Shown here one piece after another: positions 1 through 8,494 of a stretch of DNA of 61,364 bases; the first letter of the stretch is position 1, and each line of letters opens with the position of its first letter. The position numbers and the translations under genes are program-made. The stretch lies in assembly GCA_017478855.1 (NCBI GenBank), contig JAFVCX010000145.1, forward strand, positions 1-61,364. Reading direction: 5' to 3'. The notes below the pieces were generated by a model that ran no database searches, was not told the DNA's origin, and saw nothing but the letters and a program-made list of their open reading frames with translations. The DNA is from Muribaculaceae bacterium (lineage in GTDB: Bacteria; Bacteroidota; Bacteroidia; Bacteroidales; Muribaculaceae).

Positions 1-549
1 CTTGAAATAAATGTATTCGCCAAAAATGCTGAAATAAGCGCGATATTGCTCAGCACCGGAGAAGAAGGGGTGCGCTCCCCACTTATTACCCGTTTCTGGA
101 TCAATGTCGCTGATTGACACAGGAACCCGGTCGATTTTAAGGAATGATTGTGCCAACCGGCCAATTTGGCCAGATGAAGTGATTTCGCCTGTGCTTGAGC
201 CTTGTGTGGCAAGGTCGAGTTGTGGTGAATTGAGGGAACGGCCCACCATTTGGTCATCGGGGAGTTGGAGTAGTTGCGCTTCGAGCACTGATCCGGCCGC
301 CGAACGCAATGGGTGCAAGTCGGCCTCGGTAGTTTGGGCTGGATTGAGGGACAACAATTGCACGGCTGACATGTCGGTGATGCCGTTTTGCGTGTTAGCA
401 ATGACGTTCATTGCGCGTCCATTTGCGCTGATGACTCGGTAGTAACCGGGGCCGTAGAATTGGCTGTTAAAGGTGAGTCCTTGTGCGAGCGCGGTGACTG
501 CCATCAAGGTTGCAAACATGAACAGGGCGGTGAGCCGTGAAGATTTCAT
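1..549 (-). CDS. Exported protein of unknown function, N-terminal part
   Basis: An open frame runs from an ATG at 549 to the left edge without a stop (183 codons), so the C-terminus lies outside the window. The first residues (MKSSRLTALFMFATLMAVTALAQ) form a clean Sec signal peptide: two positive charges, a hydrophobic stretch, then an A-L-A cleavage site. The mature part opens with a segment reading GYYRVISANGRAMNV, which faintly resembles the start of carbohydrate-binding ricin-like repeats, followed by a polar region rich in Leu, Gln and Ser. I do not recognise the family. Codon use and GC look like the neighbours. It is separated from the salvage operon by 321 bases and the operon's terminator hairpin, so it is probably its own unit. 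Confidence 0.75.
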   Translation of the reverse strand, partial: MKSSRLTALFMFATLMAVTALAQGLTFNSQFYGPGYYRVISANGRAMNVIANTQNGITDMSAVQLLSLNPAQTTEADLHPLRSAAGSVLEAQLLQLPDDQMVGRSLNSPQLDLATQGSSTGEITSSGQIGRLAQSFLKIDRVPVSISDIDPETGNKWGAHPFFSGAEQYRAYFSIFGEYIYFK

Positions 550-663
550 TGCTATGAATGTTTTAAGGGTGTGTAAGTGAATAATTCGTAAGTTATGTGC
601 ATGCGAGATTCCCGTAACTTCCTGATATTCAGGGGGGGTAGTTGGAATGGTGCAAAATCGTGC

Positions 664-671
664 CAAAGTTA
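664..671 (-). promoter_or_regulatory. Possible -7 element (TAACTTTG) for the gene at 1-549
   Basis: The minus strand reads TAACTTTG, matching the Bacteroidetes TAnnTTTG -7 consensus. The leader to the ATG at 549 would be about 105 bases. The nearest upstream TTG is only 12 bases away rather than about 20, so the -33 half is not convincing. Confidence 0.35.
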
Positions 672-819
672 GTGAATTTGTGCCAAACGGCCATCATTTT
701 TTTGTGGTTTTTTCGCGTTTGGCCCAAGAATTTAACGAAAACAATGAGCGGACGGATGCAATTTGCCGGGGTAGGCGGGGTGGTGCATCTCCGACGCACG
801 GTTTCTCTTTCGATAGAAG

Positions 820-843
820 AGAAGGGGCAAGAATGCCCCTTCT
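820..843 (-). terminator. Hairpin terminator of the salvage operon
   Basis: Perfect 10-bp inverted repeat (GAAGGGGCA with TGCCCCTTC plus one further pair) around a 4-base loop, lying 27 bases past the stop of the last operon gene. On the minus strand it is followed by a pyrimidine-rich TCTTCT rather than a pure T run, so termination may be moderate. Confidence 0.6.
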
Positions 844-870
844 GGATGAGATGCCGCTTTTGCGCGGGGG

Positions 871-1527
871 TTATTTGGCGTAGGGCTTGATGGCATCGCG
901 CCAAATGAGGTAGCCTTCGCCCACAAGGTGCAGGCCGTCGTTGGTCAGCTCGGCCCGCAGGTGTCCGTTGTCGTCCACGAAGAGGGGGTAGAGGTTGATC
1001 CACGTGACTCCGCGGCGGCGTGCCACGGCCTCAAGGGCGCGGTTGCCGTCGACCACCACTTGGTCGCGCCCCACGAGGTATTTCCACTCACGCACGTCGT
1101 TGTTGAAGGGCAGCATGGACTGGAGGTAGATTTTGGTGCGCGGGGAGCGGGTCTGGATGAGGGTGATGAGCTTCTCCATGGCGCGGCCGATGCTGTCGCC
1201 ATCGACACCATGCGACACGTCGTTGACCCCGCTGAGGATGAAGATTTTCTTGGGCTGTCCTTTGAGGATGGGCTCCATGCGCTCGTAGAGGCCTTGCACG
1301 ATGTCGCCAATGATGCCGCGGTTTTTGACGTGGCGGTTGCCGAGCAGTTCGTTCCACTCGGCACCGTCGGTGAGGCTGTTGCCCAGCATGATGATGTCGC
1401 TTTTGCCCACGGGTAGGGTTTGGAAGTGGGTGGCACGCCGGGCGTAGTAGACATCTTGGTTGGCTTGCGCCATGCCGGCGGCGAAGCCGATTGCCGCCAG
1501 CAAGAGGGTGAGTGCGATTTTTTTCAT
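871..1527 (-). CDS. Secreted SGNH/GDSL esterase
   Basis: 218 residues with a signal peptide (MKKIALTLLLAAIGFAAGMAQA). The SGNH blocks are visible: GNSLTDG at 49-55 with nucleophile Ser51, a Gly around 71, SGVND with Asn102, and DGLH with Asp197 and His200. These give the full Ser-Asp-His triad and oxyanion-hole residues. The family includes carbohydrate O-acetylesterases. It is the last gene of a twelve-gene operon, 21 bases after murQ. Because bacterial MurNAc is often O-acetylated at C6, the same hydroxyl a MurNAc kinase must phosphorylate, removal of that acetyl group is a plausible role. That is inference; a sialate or xylan deacetylase would look the same at this level. Confidence 0.85.
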   Translation of the reverse strand: MKKIALTLLLAAIGFAAGMAQANQDVYYARRATHFQTLPVGKSDIIMLGNSLTDGAEWNELLGNRHVKNRGIIGDIVQGLYERMEPILKGQPKKIFILSGVNDVSHGVDGDSIGRAMEKLITLIQTRSPRTKIYLQSMLPFNNDVREWKYLVGRDQVVVDGNRALEAVARRRGVTWINLYPLFVDDNGHLRAELTNDGLHLVGEGYLIWRDAIKPYAK

Positions 1528-1548
1528 AACGCTATGGGGAAAAGGAGG

Positions 1549-2367
1549 TTAGGAGCGTCCTCGATAGGCATCTTCGGCTTTTTTGACCGAGCCGTGGAGC
1601 AGCAGGAGGCGTTTGGCCTCGTCGTAGCCCAGCCCGAGGTCGTCGACGAGCATGCGTGTGCCGCGGTCGACGAGCTTTTGGTTGGTGAGCTGCATGTTGA
1701 CCATCTTGTTGCCTTTGACGCGCCCCATCTGAATCATGACGCTGGTGGAGATCATGTTGCAGATGAGTTTTTGGCCCGTACCGCTCTTCATGCGTGAGCT
1801 GCCGGTGACGTATTCGGGGCCTACAATCATCTCGATGGGCACCTCGGCCACTTCGCTCACGGGGGCATCGGGGTTGCTGGTAATGGCGGCTGTGAGGCAG
1901 CCGTGGGCGCGAGCGTCGCGCAAGGCTCCGATCACACAGGGCGTGGTGCCTGAGGCGGCGATGCCGATGACGGTGTCTTTGTCGTTGATGCCAAACTCTT
2001 GCAGGTCTTTCCAGCCTTGCTGCAAGTCGTCTTCGGCGTTCTCAACGGCGTTGCGCAAGGCGTAGTCGCCGCCGGCGATGAGGCCGATGATCCAGCCCGG
2101 ATCCATGCCGAAGGTGGGGGGTATCTCGCTGGCATCGAGCACGCCGAGGCGTCCGCTTGTGCCGGCACCCATATAGAAGATGCGTCCGCCTTGCTTCATG
2201 CGCTCGACGATGCCCGTGACGAGCTTCTCGATTTGTGGAATCGCCTTTTGCACGGCATCGGCCACTTTGTGGTCTTCCTGATTGATTTCGGTGAGGATTT
2301 CGTGCACCGATTTTTTCTCGAGGTCGTTATAAAGCGAGGGTTGCTCGCTGATTTTTACAAAAGCCAT
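1549..2367 (-). CDS. murQ: N-acetylmuramic acid 6-phosphate etherase
   Basis: 272 residues. MurQ cleaves the lactyl ether of MurNAc-6-phosphate, giving GlcNAc-6-phosphate and D-lactate in the cytoplasm. The SIS-domain signature GAGTSGRLG is at 67-75, followed by LDASEIPPTFG with Glu81 in the place of the catalytic glutamate (Glu83 of the E. coli enzyme). A second signature region SNPDAPVSEVAEVPIE and GPEYVTGSSRMKSGT are also present. Length is slightly below the usual 290-300. It sits directly downstream of the kinase (21 bases) and upstream of the esterase (21 bases), and the D-lactate it makes is the expected substrate of the dehydrogenase encoded three genes earlier. Confidence 0.97.
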   Translation of the reverse strand: MAFVKISEQPSLYNDLEKKSVHEILTEINQEDHKVADAVQKAIPQIEKLVTGIVERMKQGGRIFYMGAGTSGRLGVLDASEIPPTFGMDPGWIIGLIAGGDYALRNAVENAEDDLQQGWKDLQEFGINDKDTVIGIAASGTTPCVIGALRDARAHGCLTAAITSNPDAPVSEVAEVPIEMIVGPEYVTGSSRMKSGTGQKLICNMISTSVMIQMGRVKGNKMVNMQLTNQKLVDRGTRMLVDDLGLGYDEAKRLLLLHGSVKKAEDAYRGRS

Positions 2368-2388
2368 TGGTGTTGAAAGGGGTGATGA

Positions 2389-3234
2389 TTAGTTGTTGCT
2401 GTGATACTTGATGAGGCCTTCCATGGGATTTTGGATGATGGTTCCCACGGTTACGCCGCAAGCCTCGGCTGCCTCGGTGAGCACCGAGCGGAAGTGGTTG
2501 GCGATGGAGCCAACGAAGTTGCATGGCAGTTCTTGGTAGTTTTTGTAGCTGGTCACGTTGCGTACGAAGAAGGCCTTGAAAGCGCGCAGCACGAGGTCGT
2601 GGATGGACGGTTCGCTGAGGTTTTCTTTGAGGAATGGAGCGAACTTGGCCAGATAACGGTTGGCTGCCGGCTGGCGATAGACGGCGTTGATGATGGCCGT
2701 GCGGTCGGTGTCGAACTGCTGGAGGAATTTCTCGCACAGCGGTTCGGGCAGTTGCTTCTTGAGCACATCGCCCACGAGCAGCTTGCCCATGACGGCGCCA
2801 CTACCTTCGTCGCCCAAGATGTAGCCCAGCGGCGACACGTTGTCGACCACGCGTTGCCCGTCGTAGTAGCACGAGTTGGAGCCGGTGCCCATGATGCAGG
2901 CGATGCCGGGCTGGCGTCCGCACAATGCTCGTGCGGCGGCGAGCAGGTCGCTTTCGACCTCGATGGTGGTTGCGGTGGGCATGTTGGCTTTGAGAGCGTT
3001 CACCACTTGATTTTTGATTTCGTCGTTGATGATGCCCGCGCCGTAGTAGTAGATTTCGTCCACTTTATAGCTCACCAAGTGGGGCATCAGTTCCTCATGG
3101 ATGCGCTCGGTCATTTCGTCCTGCGTGAGCAGCAAGGCGTTCATGCCGGTGGTAAAGATTTGAGCAATTTTCTCGTTTCCGTTAAGCAGGCACCAGTCAA
3201 TCTTGGTGGAGCCGCAATCAGCAATTAAAATCAT
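2389..3234 (-). CDS. murK: BadF/BadG-family MurNAc/GlcNAc kinase (MurK-like)
   Basis: 281 residues of the ASKHA sugar-kinase fold. The N-terminal phosphate-binding loop DCGSTKIDWCL is at about residues 6-16, a second acidic/Gly motif GTGSNSCYYDG is near 115-125, and GDEGSGAVMGKLL follows. This family includes eukaryotic N-acetylglucosamine kinase and bacterial MurK, which phosphorylates MurNAc and GlcNAc at C6. Position immediately before murQ and after the MurT-like protein matches the MurT/MurK/MurQ set known from Tannerella forsythia. There is no PTS MurNAc transporter here, so phosphorylation must follow uptake. A pure GlcNAc kinase cannot be excluded. Confidence 0.85.
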   Translation of the reverse strand: MILIADCGSTKIDWCLLNGNEKIAQIFTTGMNALLLTQDEMTERIHEELMPHLVSYKVDEIYYYGAGIINDEIKNQVVNALKANMPTATTIEVESDLLAAARALCGRQPGIACIMGTGSNSCYYDGQRVVDNVSPLGYILGDEGSGAVMGKLLVGDVLKKQLPEPLCEKFLQQFDTDRTAIINAVYRQPAANRYLAKFAPFLKENLSEPSIHDLVLRAFKAFFVRNVTSYKNYQELPCNFVGSIANHFRSVLTEAAEACGVTVGTIIQNPMEGLIKYHSNN

Positions 3235-3273
3235 AATATCAGTGTTTTTTAATAATTAATTCGGGATTGGTTG

Positions 3274-4419
3274 TTATATCTTGATGTAGATTTTCTTTTT
3301 ATAAAGAATGTAGCCAAAGAGCCAAGTGATGCACACAAAGGTGATGGCATAGAGGCACGATGCGGCCTCGGGGGTGGTGGTGACGGCACTCCATCCGTCG
3401 TAGATGAGCGAATGAATGGTGATGGGCTTATCGTCGCTGCCCATGCCCAGCCGCACGGTGCCAAAAACGATGGAGAGAATGGCGCCCATGAGGTAGCAGA
3501 ACAGAGGATTCACTCCGAACGACTGGAAGAAGCGGCACCAGCGGTTGTGACCTTTGACATCGATGAAATAGATGAGCATGCCCAAGATGCACGAGGCCAT
3601 GCCGCAGGTGATGAGCACGTAGCTGCTCGACCACATCTTTTTGCCACAGGGGATGCCATATTGCAGCAGCCAGCCCACGAGCAGCATCACGCTGCCCCAA
3701 AGCAGAGCCTTGCCCATGCGGGTGTTGTTGTCGCGAATGTCGATGAGCATCTTGCCCACCATAAAGCCAATGAGCACATGGGCAATGCAAGGCAGGGTGC
3801 TGAGCAGGCCTTCAGGGTCAAGGGCCAAGCCGTTGTCGTGATACATGTGGGCATCGCCCAGCACGCTTAGGTCCACACGCGAGAGAATGTTGTCGAGCGA
3901 GAACTCATAGCCGTTGCCTGTGCCGAGGATGATGGCATAAACAACCAAAATCAGGCCGATAATCCACGGGATGAACTTGGCACGGAAAGTCACGGCAATC
4001 ACCGAGCCGAAGAAATAGACCAAAGCCAAACGCTGGAACACACCGAGAATGCGCAGATGGCCAAACATATCGTCGAAAAACGAGCTGTCGGGGTTGTAAA
4101 GTCCGCGCAGCCACATGCCAAACCACTGCACCATCCAGCCAATGAGAAACAGAATGACGGAGCGGCGCACAATTTTCCACAACAAGCCGCCGTTCCAAGT
4201 GAAATTGAACTTGCGCAGCGAGAAATACATGGCCACGCCCATAACGAACATGAAGAAGGGAAACACAAGGTCGGTGGGAGTGAGCCCGATCCACTCGGCG
4301 TGCTCTAAAGGCCGGTAGAGATGGCTCCATGTGCCCGGATTGTTGACCAACAGCATGCCTGCTATGGTGATTCCTTGCAAAATGTCGACTGCGAGAAGCC
4401 GTTTGTTGTCTTTAGCCAT
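3274..4419 (-). CDS. DUF5009 / HGSNAT-like membrane protein, MurT-type MurNAc transporter candidate
   Basis: 381 residues with about ten hydrophobic segments. The start MAKDNKRLLAVDILQGITIAG and the block LTPTDLVFPFFMFVMGVAM are typical of the heparan-alpha-glucosaminide N-acetyltransferase-like (DUF5009) family, as is FGVNPLFCYLMGA near the C-terminus. A member of this family is, from memory, the MurT inner-membrane MurNAc transporter of Tannerella. The gene lies 39 bases upstream of the MurK-like kinase and 24 bases after the dehydrogenase, so import of free MurNAc for MurK is the favoured role. An acetyltransferase acting on a cell-wall amino sugar is the main alternative. Confidence 0.8.
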   Translation of the reverse strand: MAKDNKRLLAVDILQGITIAGMLLVNNPGTWSHLYRPLEHAEWIGLTPTDLVFPFFMFVMGVAMYFSLRKFNFTWNGGLLWKIVRRSVILFLIGWMVQWFGMWLRGLYNPDSSFFDDMFGHLRILGVFQRLALVYFFGSVIAVTFRAKFIPWIIGLILVVYAIILGTGNGYEFSLDNILSRVDLSVLGDAHMYHDNGLALDPEGLLSTLPCIAHVLIGFMVGKMLIDIRDNNTRMGKALLWGSVMLLVGWLLQYGIPCGKKMWSSSYVLITCGMASCILGMLIYFIDVKGHNRWCRFFQSFGVNPLFCYLMGAILSIVFGTVRLGMGSDDKPITIHSLIYDGWSAVTTTPEAASCLYAITFVCITWLFGYILYKKKIYIKI

Positions 4420-4443
4420 ATTAATTTGAGTTTGTCAAGAAAA

Positions 4444-7233
4444 TCAGTTAGGTTGTGTCACTTCATCAATGAGATAGATGAGCGACTGGTAGGGGATTCC
4501 GCTATGAGTGGTAAGTCCTATCTCACAAGTGCGGCTATTGCTGAAACCACGTTTTGCTCCTGATGCTTCAATGGCTGCCCGCAAGTGGCGCAGCGCATAA
4601 GCGTTGAGCTCGGGGTGAGTAAATCCTTTGTCGCCGGCAAAAGCGCAGCAGCCCACCCCCTCGGGCAGTACCACACGGGTGGAACAGCGACGAGCCAACG
4701 AGAGAATTTTGTCGTTTAACCCCATCAGGCGTGTGGAGCAAGTGAGATGCAGGGCTACGGGTTCGTCGGTGGGCTTGAACGTGAGTTCACCGGCCACATA
4801 GTCGTGGATGAACTCCATGAGTTCAAGCGGTTTCACTTGCTGCATGTGCTGGCGCATGCGGTGCAGGCAAGGACTCTGGTCGCACACAATGGGGTAGCGA
4901 CCATTCTCGGAAACTTGCAGCAGGGCGGCTTCGAGTTCGGCCGTTTTGCGCAAAGCCACGTCGGGCATGCCCTTGCTCTCCCAAATCATTCCACAGCACA
5001 AGCCGCTCATGCCTTGCGGGAAGATTACCTCCCAGCCACATCGTTGCAAGAACTCCACCACTTTGTCTACCAAGTCGGGCCGGGCCGCTCCGGCTGCGCG
5101 TCCCATAGTTTGGTTGAGGCAGCTGGGGAAATACACCACTTTTTTGCCCGACGCTTGGCGGTTGGCCGATAGTTTTGTTTTGCGGTGTGGCTTGGGCATG
5201 GCCGGAGTCCATTGCGGCAATCCCAAGTGATGCATGGTTTTTCCGATGGCGGTCACGGCTTTGTCGCCCATGAGGCTATGAGCCGCGTCGGCCACATAGA
5301 GCAACGATTTCAAACCATCTTTAATGATGGCGAAATGGCTGCCTGCAAAGTTGCCCACGCTGTGCGCCCATGTGCCGGGCCGATGCATCTCGTTGCGCAG
5401 GTCATGAGTCAGTTCGCCCACGTTGATGCCCATCGGGCACGAGGTGCTGCACAGGCCATCGGCTGCACAAGTCTGCTCGCCCAGATAGCGATATTGTTTT
5501 TCAAGCCGTGCCAACCGCTGCGGGTCTTCGCCCGTGGCACGCAGACGGGTCATTTCGCGTTGCACGATGATGCGCTGGCGGCTCGAAAGGGTGAAACCAC
5601 TGCTCACGCAATTCACTTCACAGAAGCCACACTCGATGCACTTGTCCACGTGGTCGTTGGTGAGTGGCATGGGCTTGATGTCGCTGATAAAACTGGTGGG
5701 ATCCTCGTTGAAGATGACACCCGGATTCAGTATGTTGCAGGGGTCAAAAAGACGTTTCACCTCTTGCATGATGGCATAAGCCTTGTCGCCCCACTCTTTG
5801 CGCACATAAGGAGCCATATTGCGTCCTGTGCCATGTTCTGCCTTGAGCGAGCCGTCGTATTTATCCACAACCAAATGCACAATTTCGTCCATGAGATTGC
5901 GATATCGTTCCACATCTTGGGGCGTTTCGAATGACTGCGCGATGATGAAGTGATAGTTCCCTTCAAGAGCGTGACCATAGATGCAGCTGTCGTCGTAGCC
6001 GTGCTGCTCAAGCAGGCGAGCCAAGTCCATGGTTGCGTCGGGCAGATCCTCGATGTGGAATGCCACATCTTCTATAATAACGGTAGTGCCCGGCGGCCGG
6101 GTGCCGCCCACGCTGGGGAATATACCCGAACGAATGGCCCAGTATTTTCCGTATTCAGCCGGGTCGCTGGTGAAACGTGCCGGCACATATAGCTCAAAGG
6201 GCCGCAAAACGGCGCTGATGACCGCGATGTTGGCTTCAAGCTCTTCGGGTGAGTCGGCAAAGGTTTGCACCAGCACGGCAGTGAGGTTCTTTCCTGTGGG
6301 GTCGTCCACGCTTTCGAGTGATTTGCGGTCGAGAATTTCGGCGCAATGCACCGGAGCCTGCCTCATGACCACAACGGCTTCGCAAGCTCGCCGCATTTCG
6401 GAGAAATAGAGCATGGCGCTGGCCCGATGCGGATATAGGTGGCCCGTCGACATGGTGAACTGACTGGCAAAACCCAACGTGCCCTCACTGCCCACCATCA
6501 GGTGTGTGATGATGTCGAAGGGGTCGGTATAGCGTACGAAAGGAGAAATATTCAGTCCCGTGACATTCTTGATGGCATATTTGCGCGTGATGCGTTCCAC
6601 CAAATCTTTGTCGGCCATCACTTGGTCGCGCAATCGCTCGATGCCCGCAATCACCTCCGGGTGCGACTGGCTGAAGGCGGCTCGGCTGCCGGCATCGCCA
6701 GTGTCGAGCACCGTGCCGTCGGCCATGACTATGCGCATGGAGCGCATCATGCGGTCGCTATTGGCATGCGTGCCGCAGCTCATTCCGGAAGCATTGTTGA
6801 TGACAATGCCACCCACCATAGCCGAGTTTTTCGATGCGGGATCGGGTGTGAAGGTGCGCCCTAACGGAGCCAATATCTTGTCGACTTGCGCGCCCACAAG
6901 CCCCGGCTGCAGAGTGATGGCTGAAGCGTCAGAGGAAATATGGTAGTCCTCCCAGTGCTTCCCTGCCACGATGAGGATAGAGTCGGTCACCGTTTGGCCG
7001 CTCAAACTGGTGCCGGCGGCACGAAAAGTGACGGGCAGACGCATTTCATTAGCGATGGCCAGCAATCGACTCACTTCGGCCTCGTTTTTGCTGCGCACCA
7101 CCACTTGAGGCAGGTGGCGATAGAAGCCGGCGTCGGTGCCCCACGCCAACAAGCGCAAATCGTCGGTATAGATGCGGTCGGCCGGAATGAATTGGCCTAT
7201 CCGTTTCACATATTGCTGATGTCGGTCGGTCAT
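4444..7233 (-). CDS. FAD-linked, Fe-S D-lactate dehydrogenase (Dld-type fusion)
   Basis: 929 residues. Order of domains: FAD-binding type 4 (about 40-260, with FRAAGTSLSGQ and NNASGMSCGTHANSD), FAD-linked oxidase C-terminal domain (to about 530, with EHGTGRN), two ferredoxin-like Cys clusters (CIECGFCEVNC and CAADGLCSTSCP, about 540-620), and a CCG-type cysteine-rich domain pair (CCGMIWES and CCAFAG, about 730-880). This layout is that of respiratory D-lactate or D-2-hydroxyacid dehydrogenases that feed electrons to quinone. Its location between namZ (9 bases) and the murT-like gene strongly suggests it oxidises the D-lactate set free by MurQ to pyruvate. D-2-hydroxyglutarate dehydrogenase (YdiJ type) is the alternative by sequence alone. 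No hydrophobic anchor was seen, so it is likely a peripheral cytoplasmic-face enzyme. Confidence 0.88.
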   Translation of the reverse strand: MTDRHQQYVKRIGQFIPADRIYTDDLRLLAWGTDAGFYRHLPQVVVRSKNEAEVSRLLAIANEMRLPVTFRAAGTSLSGQTVTDSILIVAGKHWEDYHISSDASAITLQPGLVGAQVDKILAPLGRTFTPDPASKNSAMVGGIVINNASGMSCGTHANSDRMMRSMRIVMADGTVLDTGDAGSRAAFSQSHPEVIAGIERLRDQVMADKDLVERITRKYAIKNVTGLNISPFVRYTDPFDIITHLMVGSEGTLGFASQFTMSTGHLYPHRASAMLYFSEMRRACEAVVVMRQAPVHCAEILDRKSLESVDDPTGKNLTAVLVQTFADSPEELEANIAVISAVLRPFELYVPARFTSDPAEYGKYWAIRSGIFPSVGGTRPPGTTVIIEDVAFHIEDLPDATMDLARLLEQHGYDDSCIYGHALEGNYHFIIAQSFETPQDVERYRNLMDEIVHLVVDKYDGSLKAEHGTGRNMAPYVRKEWGDKAYAIMQEVKRLFDPCNILNPGVIFNEDPTSFISDIKPMPLTNDHVDKCIECGFCEVNCVSSGFTLSSRQRIIVQREMTRLRATGEDPQRLARLEKQYRYLGEQTCAADGLCSTSCPMGINVGELTHDLRNEMHRPGTWAHSVGNFAGSHFAIIKDGLKSLLYVADAAHSLMGDKAVTAIGKTMHHLGLPQWTPAMPKPHRKTKLSANRQASGKKVVYFPSCLNQTMGRAAGAARPDLVDKVVEFLQRCGWEVIFPQGMSGLCCGMIWESKGMPDVALRKTAELEAALLQVSENGRYPIVCDQSPCLHRMRQHMQQVKPLELMEFIHDYVAGELTFKPTDEPVALHLTCSTRLMGLNDKILSLARRCSTRVVLPEGVGCCAFAGDKGFTHPELNAYALRHLRAAIEASGAKRGFSNSRTCEIGLTTHSGIPYQSLIYLIDEVTQPN

Positions 7234-7242
7234 CTTTGGGGA

Positions 7243-8475
7243 TTAATAGAGGTAGTATTTGGCCGATTTCAGGCGGAAGGCTTCGGCATCTTTCGTCCAA
7301 TATCCAATGATGTCTTCCACTTTATATCGCTTGGTGAAACGCTCGCGAATCTCTTTGGTGCCACACACTTTGTCGAACATGGCATAGCGTTTGGGATTTT
7401 GCTCAAAGATTTTCACATCGGGGTACAACTCGTGCATCACCTGTAAAAAATAGAATTGCGTGAGGGTGAGGTTGGCCCTATCCACATCGGTGATGTAGGT
7501 TTGCACTCCATGCACTTCTTTTTTCTCTTGGTTCACGTCCACGCTGGTGACAAAGAAAGGTTTCACATTGATGGGGCGGAACTCCAGCCCTGGCAGATGC
7601 AGCGCATTCCTGGCGTCGCACACCTTATCGGCATCGGCCCAAGTGGCGCAGAAAAGCTGGAAGGGCAGCGTGTAGCCAATGCCCGTATTGAAAATGTACA
7701 GCTCACCAATGATGCCGCTCAAAGGATAGAAAAATGCGCTTTCGGGCGAGGGAATCTGAGGTGAGGGCAGCACCCACGGCATGCCGGTGTCGCGAAACTT
7801 CATGTCGCGCGTCCAGCCTTGCATGGGAATCACCGTGAGGCGAGCTTTCTTGGCGGTGTGGCCTTCTTCATTGAGGAAACGTGCCAGCTCGCCCGGAGTG
7901 AGGCCATAGAGGTATGGAATGGCATATTTGCTCACGAATGAGAAATAGCCTTCTTCCACCAAATTACCCTCCACTTTGTTGCCTCCCAGTGGATTGGGGC
8001 GGTCGAGCACCATAAATTCCTTGTCATTCTCGGCGCAGGCTTCCATGCACACACCCATGGTGGCATAGAACGTGTAGCTGCGGCAGCCAATGTCTTGTAT
8101 GTCATAGACGAGCACATCAATGTCTTTTAGCATTTCGGGCGTGGGTTTGTGGGTTTTACCGAAAAGAGAATACATTTTGATGCCCGTCTTGCTATCAACC
8201 TCATCGCCCACAGCATCGCCGGCATGAGCATTGCCACGCACGCCATGCTCAGGGCCGTAAAGAGCCACCAGTTTCACCCCCGGAGCTTCATTGAGGATAT
8301 CGACGGTGCTTTTCAGATTGTTGTCGATACCGCTGGGGTTAGTCACCAGCCCCACGCGCTTGCCTTGCAACTGGGCAAAACCGCCATCGCGCAGCACTTC
8401 GATGCCGGGCTTAACCACGGCGCTGGCCACCACGGCCACCAGCGCAAGAGCCACACTCAATATATATCGTTTCAT
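7243..8475 (-). CDS. namZ: NamZ-type exo-beta-N-acetylmuramidase (DUF1343, GH171)
   Basis: 410 residues from the ATG at 8475, which places a signal peptide (MKRYILSVALALVAVVASA) at the N-terminus; an earlier in-frame ATG would overlap the preceding gene. DUF1343 landmarks: GKRVGLVTNPSGID, LYGPEHGVRG, YDIQDIGCRSYTF and LDRPNPLGG. The founding enzyme, B. subtilis NamZ (YbbC), removes terminal MurNAc from the non-reducing end of peptide-free glycan chains. Here the product would be free MurNAc in the periplasm, ready for the MurT-like transporter. It follows the AmpG-like gene by 19 bases. Confidence 0.92.
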   Translation of the reverse strand: MKRYILSVALALVAVVASAVVKPGIEVLRDGGFAQLQGKRVGLVTNPSGIDNNLKSTVDILNEAPGVKLVALYGPEHGVRGNAHAGDAVGDEVDSKTGIKMYSLFGKTHKPTPEMLKDIDVLVYDIQDIGCRSYTFYATMGVCMEACAENDKEFMVLDRPNPLGGNKVEGNLVEEGYFSFVSKYAIPYLYGLTPGELARFLNEEGHTAKKARLTVIPMQGWTRDMKFRDTGMPWVLPSPQIPSPESAFFYPLSGIIGELYIFNTGIGYTLPFQLFCATWADADKVCDARNALHLPGLEFRPINVKPFFVTSVDVNQEKKEVHGVQTYITDVDRANLTLTQFYFLQVMHELYPDVKIFEQNPKRYAMFDKVCGTKEIRERFTKRYKVEDIIGYWTKDAEAFRLKSAKYYLY

Positions 8476-8494
8476 CGGTCGAGAAGTTTTAAGA

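Larger units (their letters stand above)
550..870. other. Intergenic region, 321 bases
   Basis: No credible gene was seen: short frames on both strands here lack family signals. It holds the terminator hairpin of the upstream operon (820-843), a minus-strand TAACTTTG at 664-671 that could be the -7 element for the exported protein, and a run of seven G near 631-637. No well-spaced TTG was found upstream of the -7 element. Confidence 0.5.
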
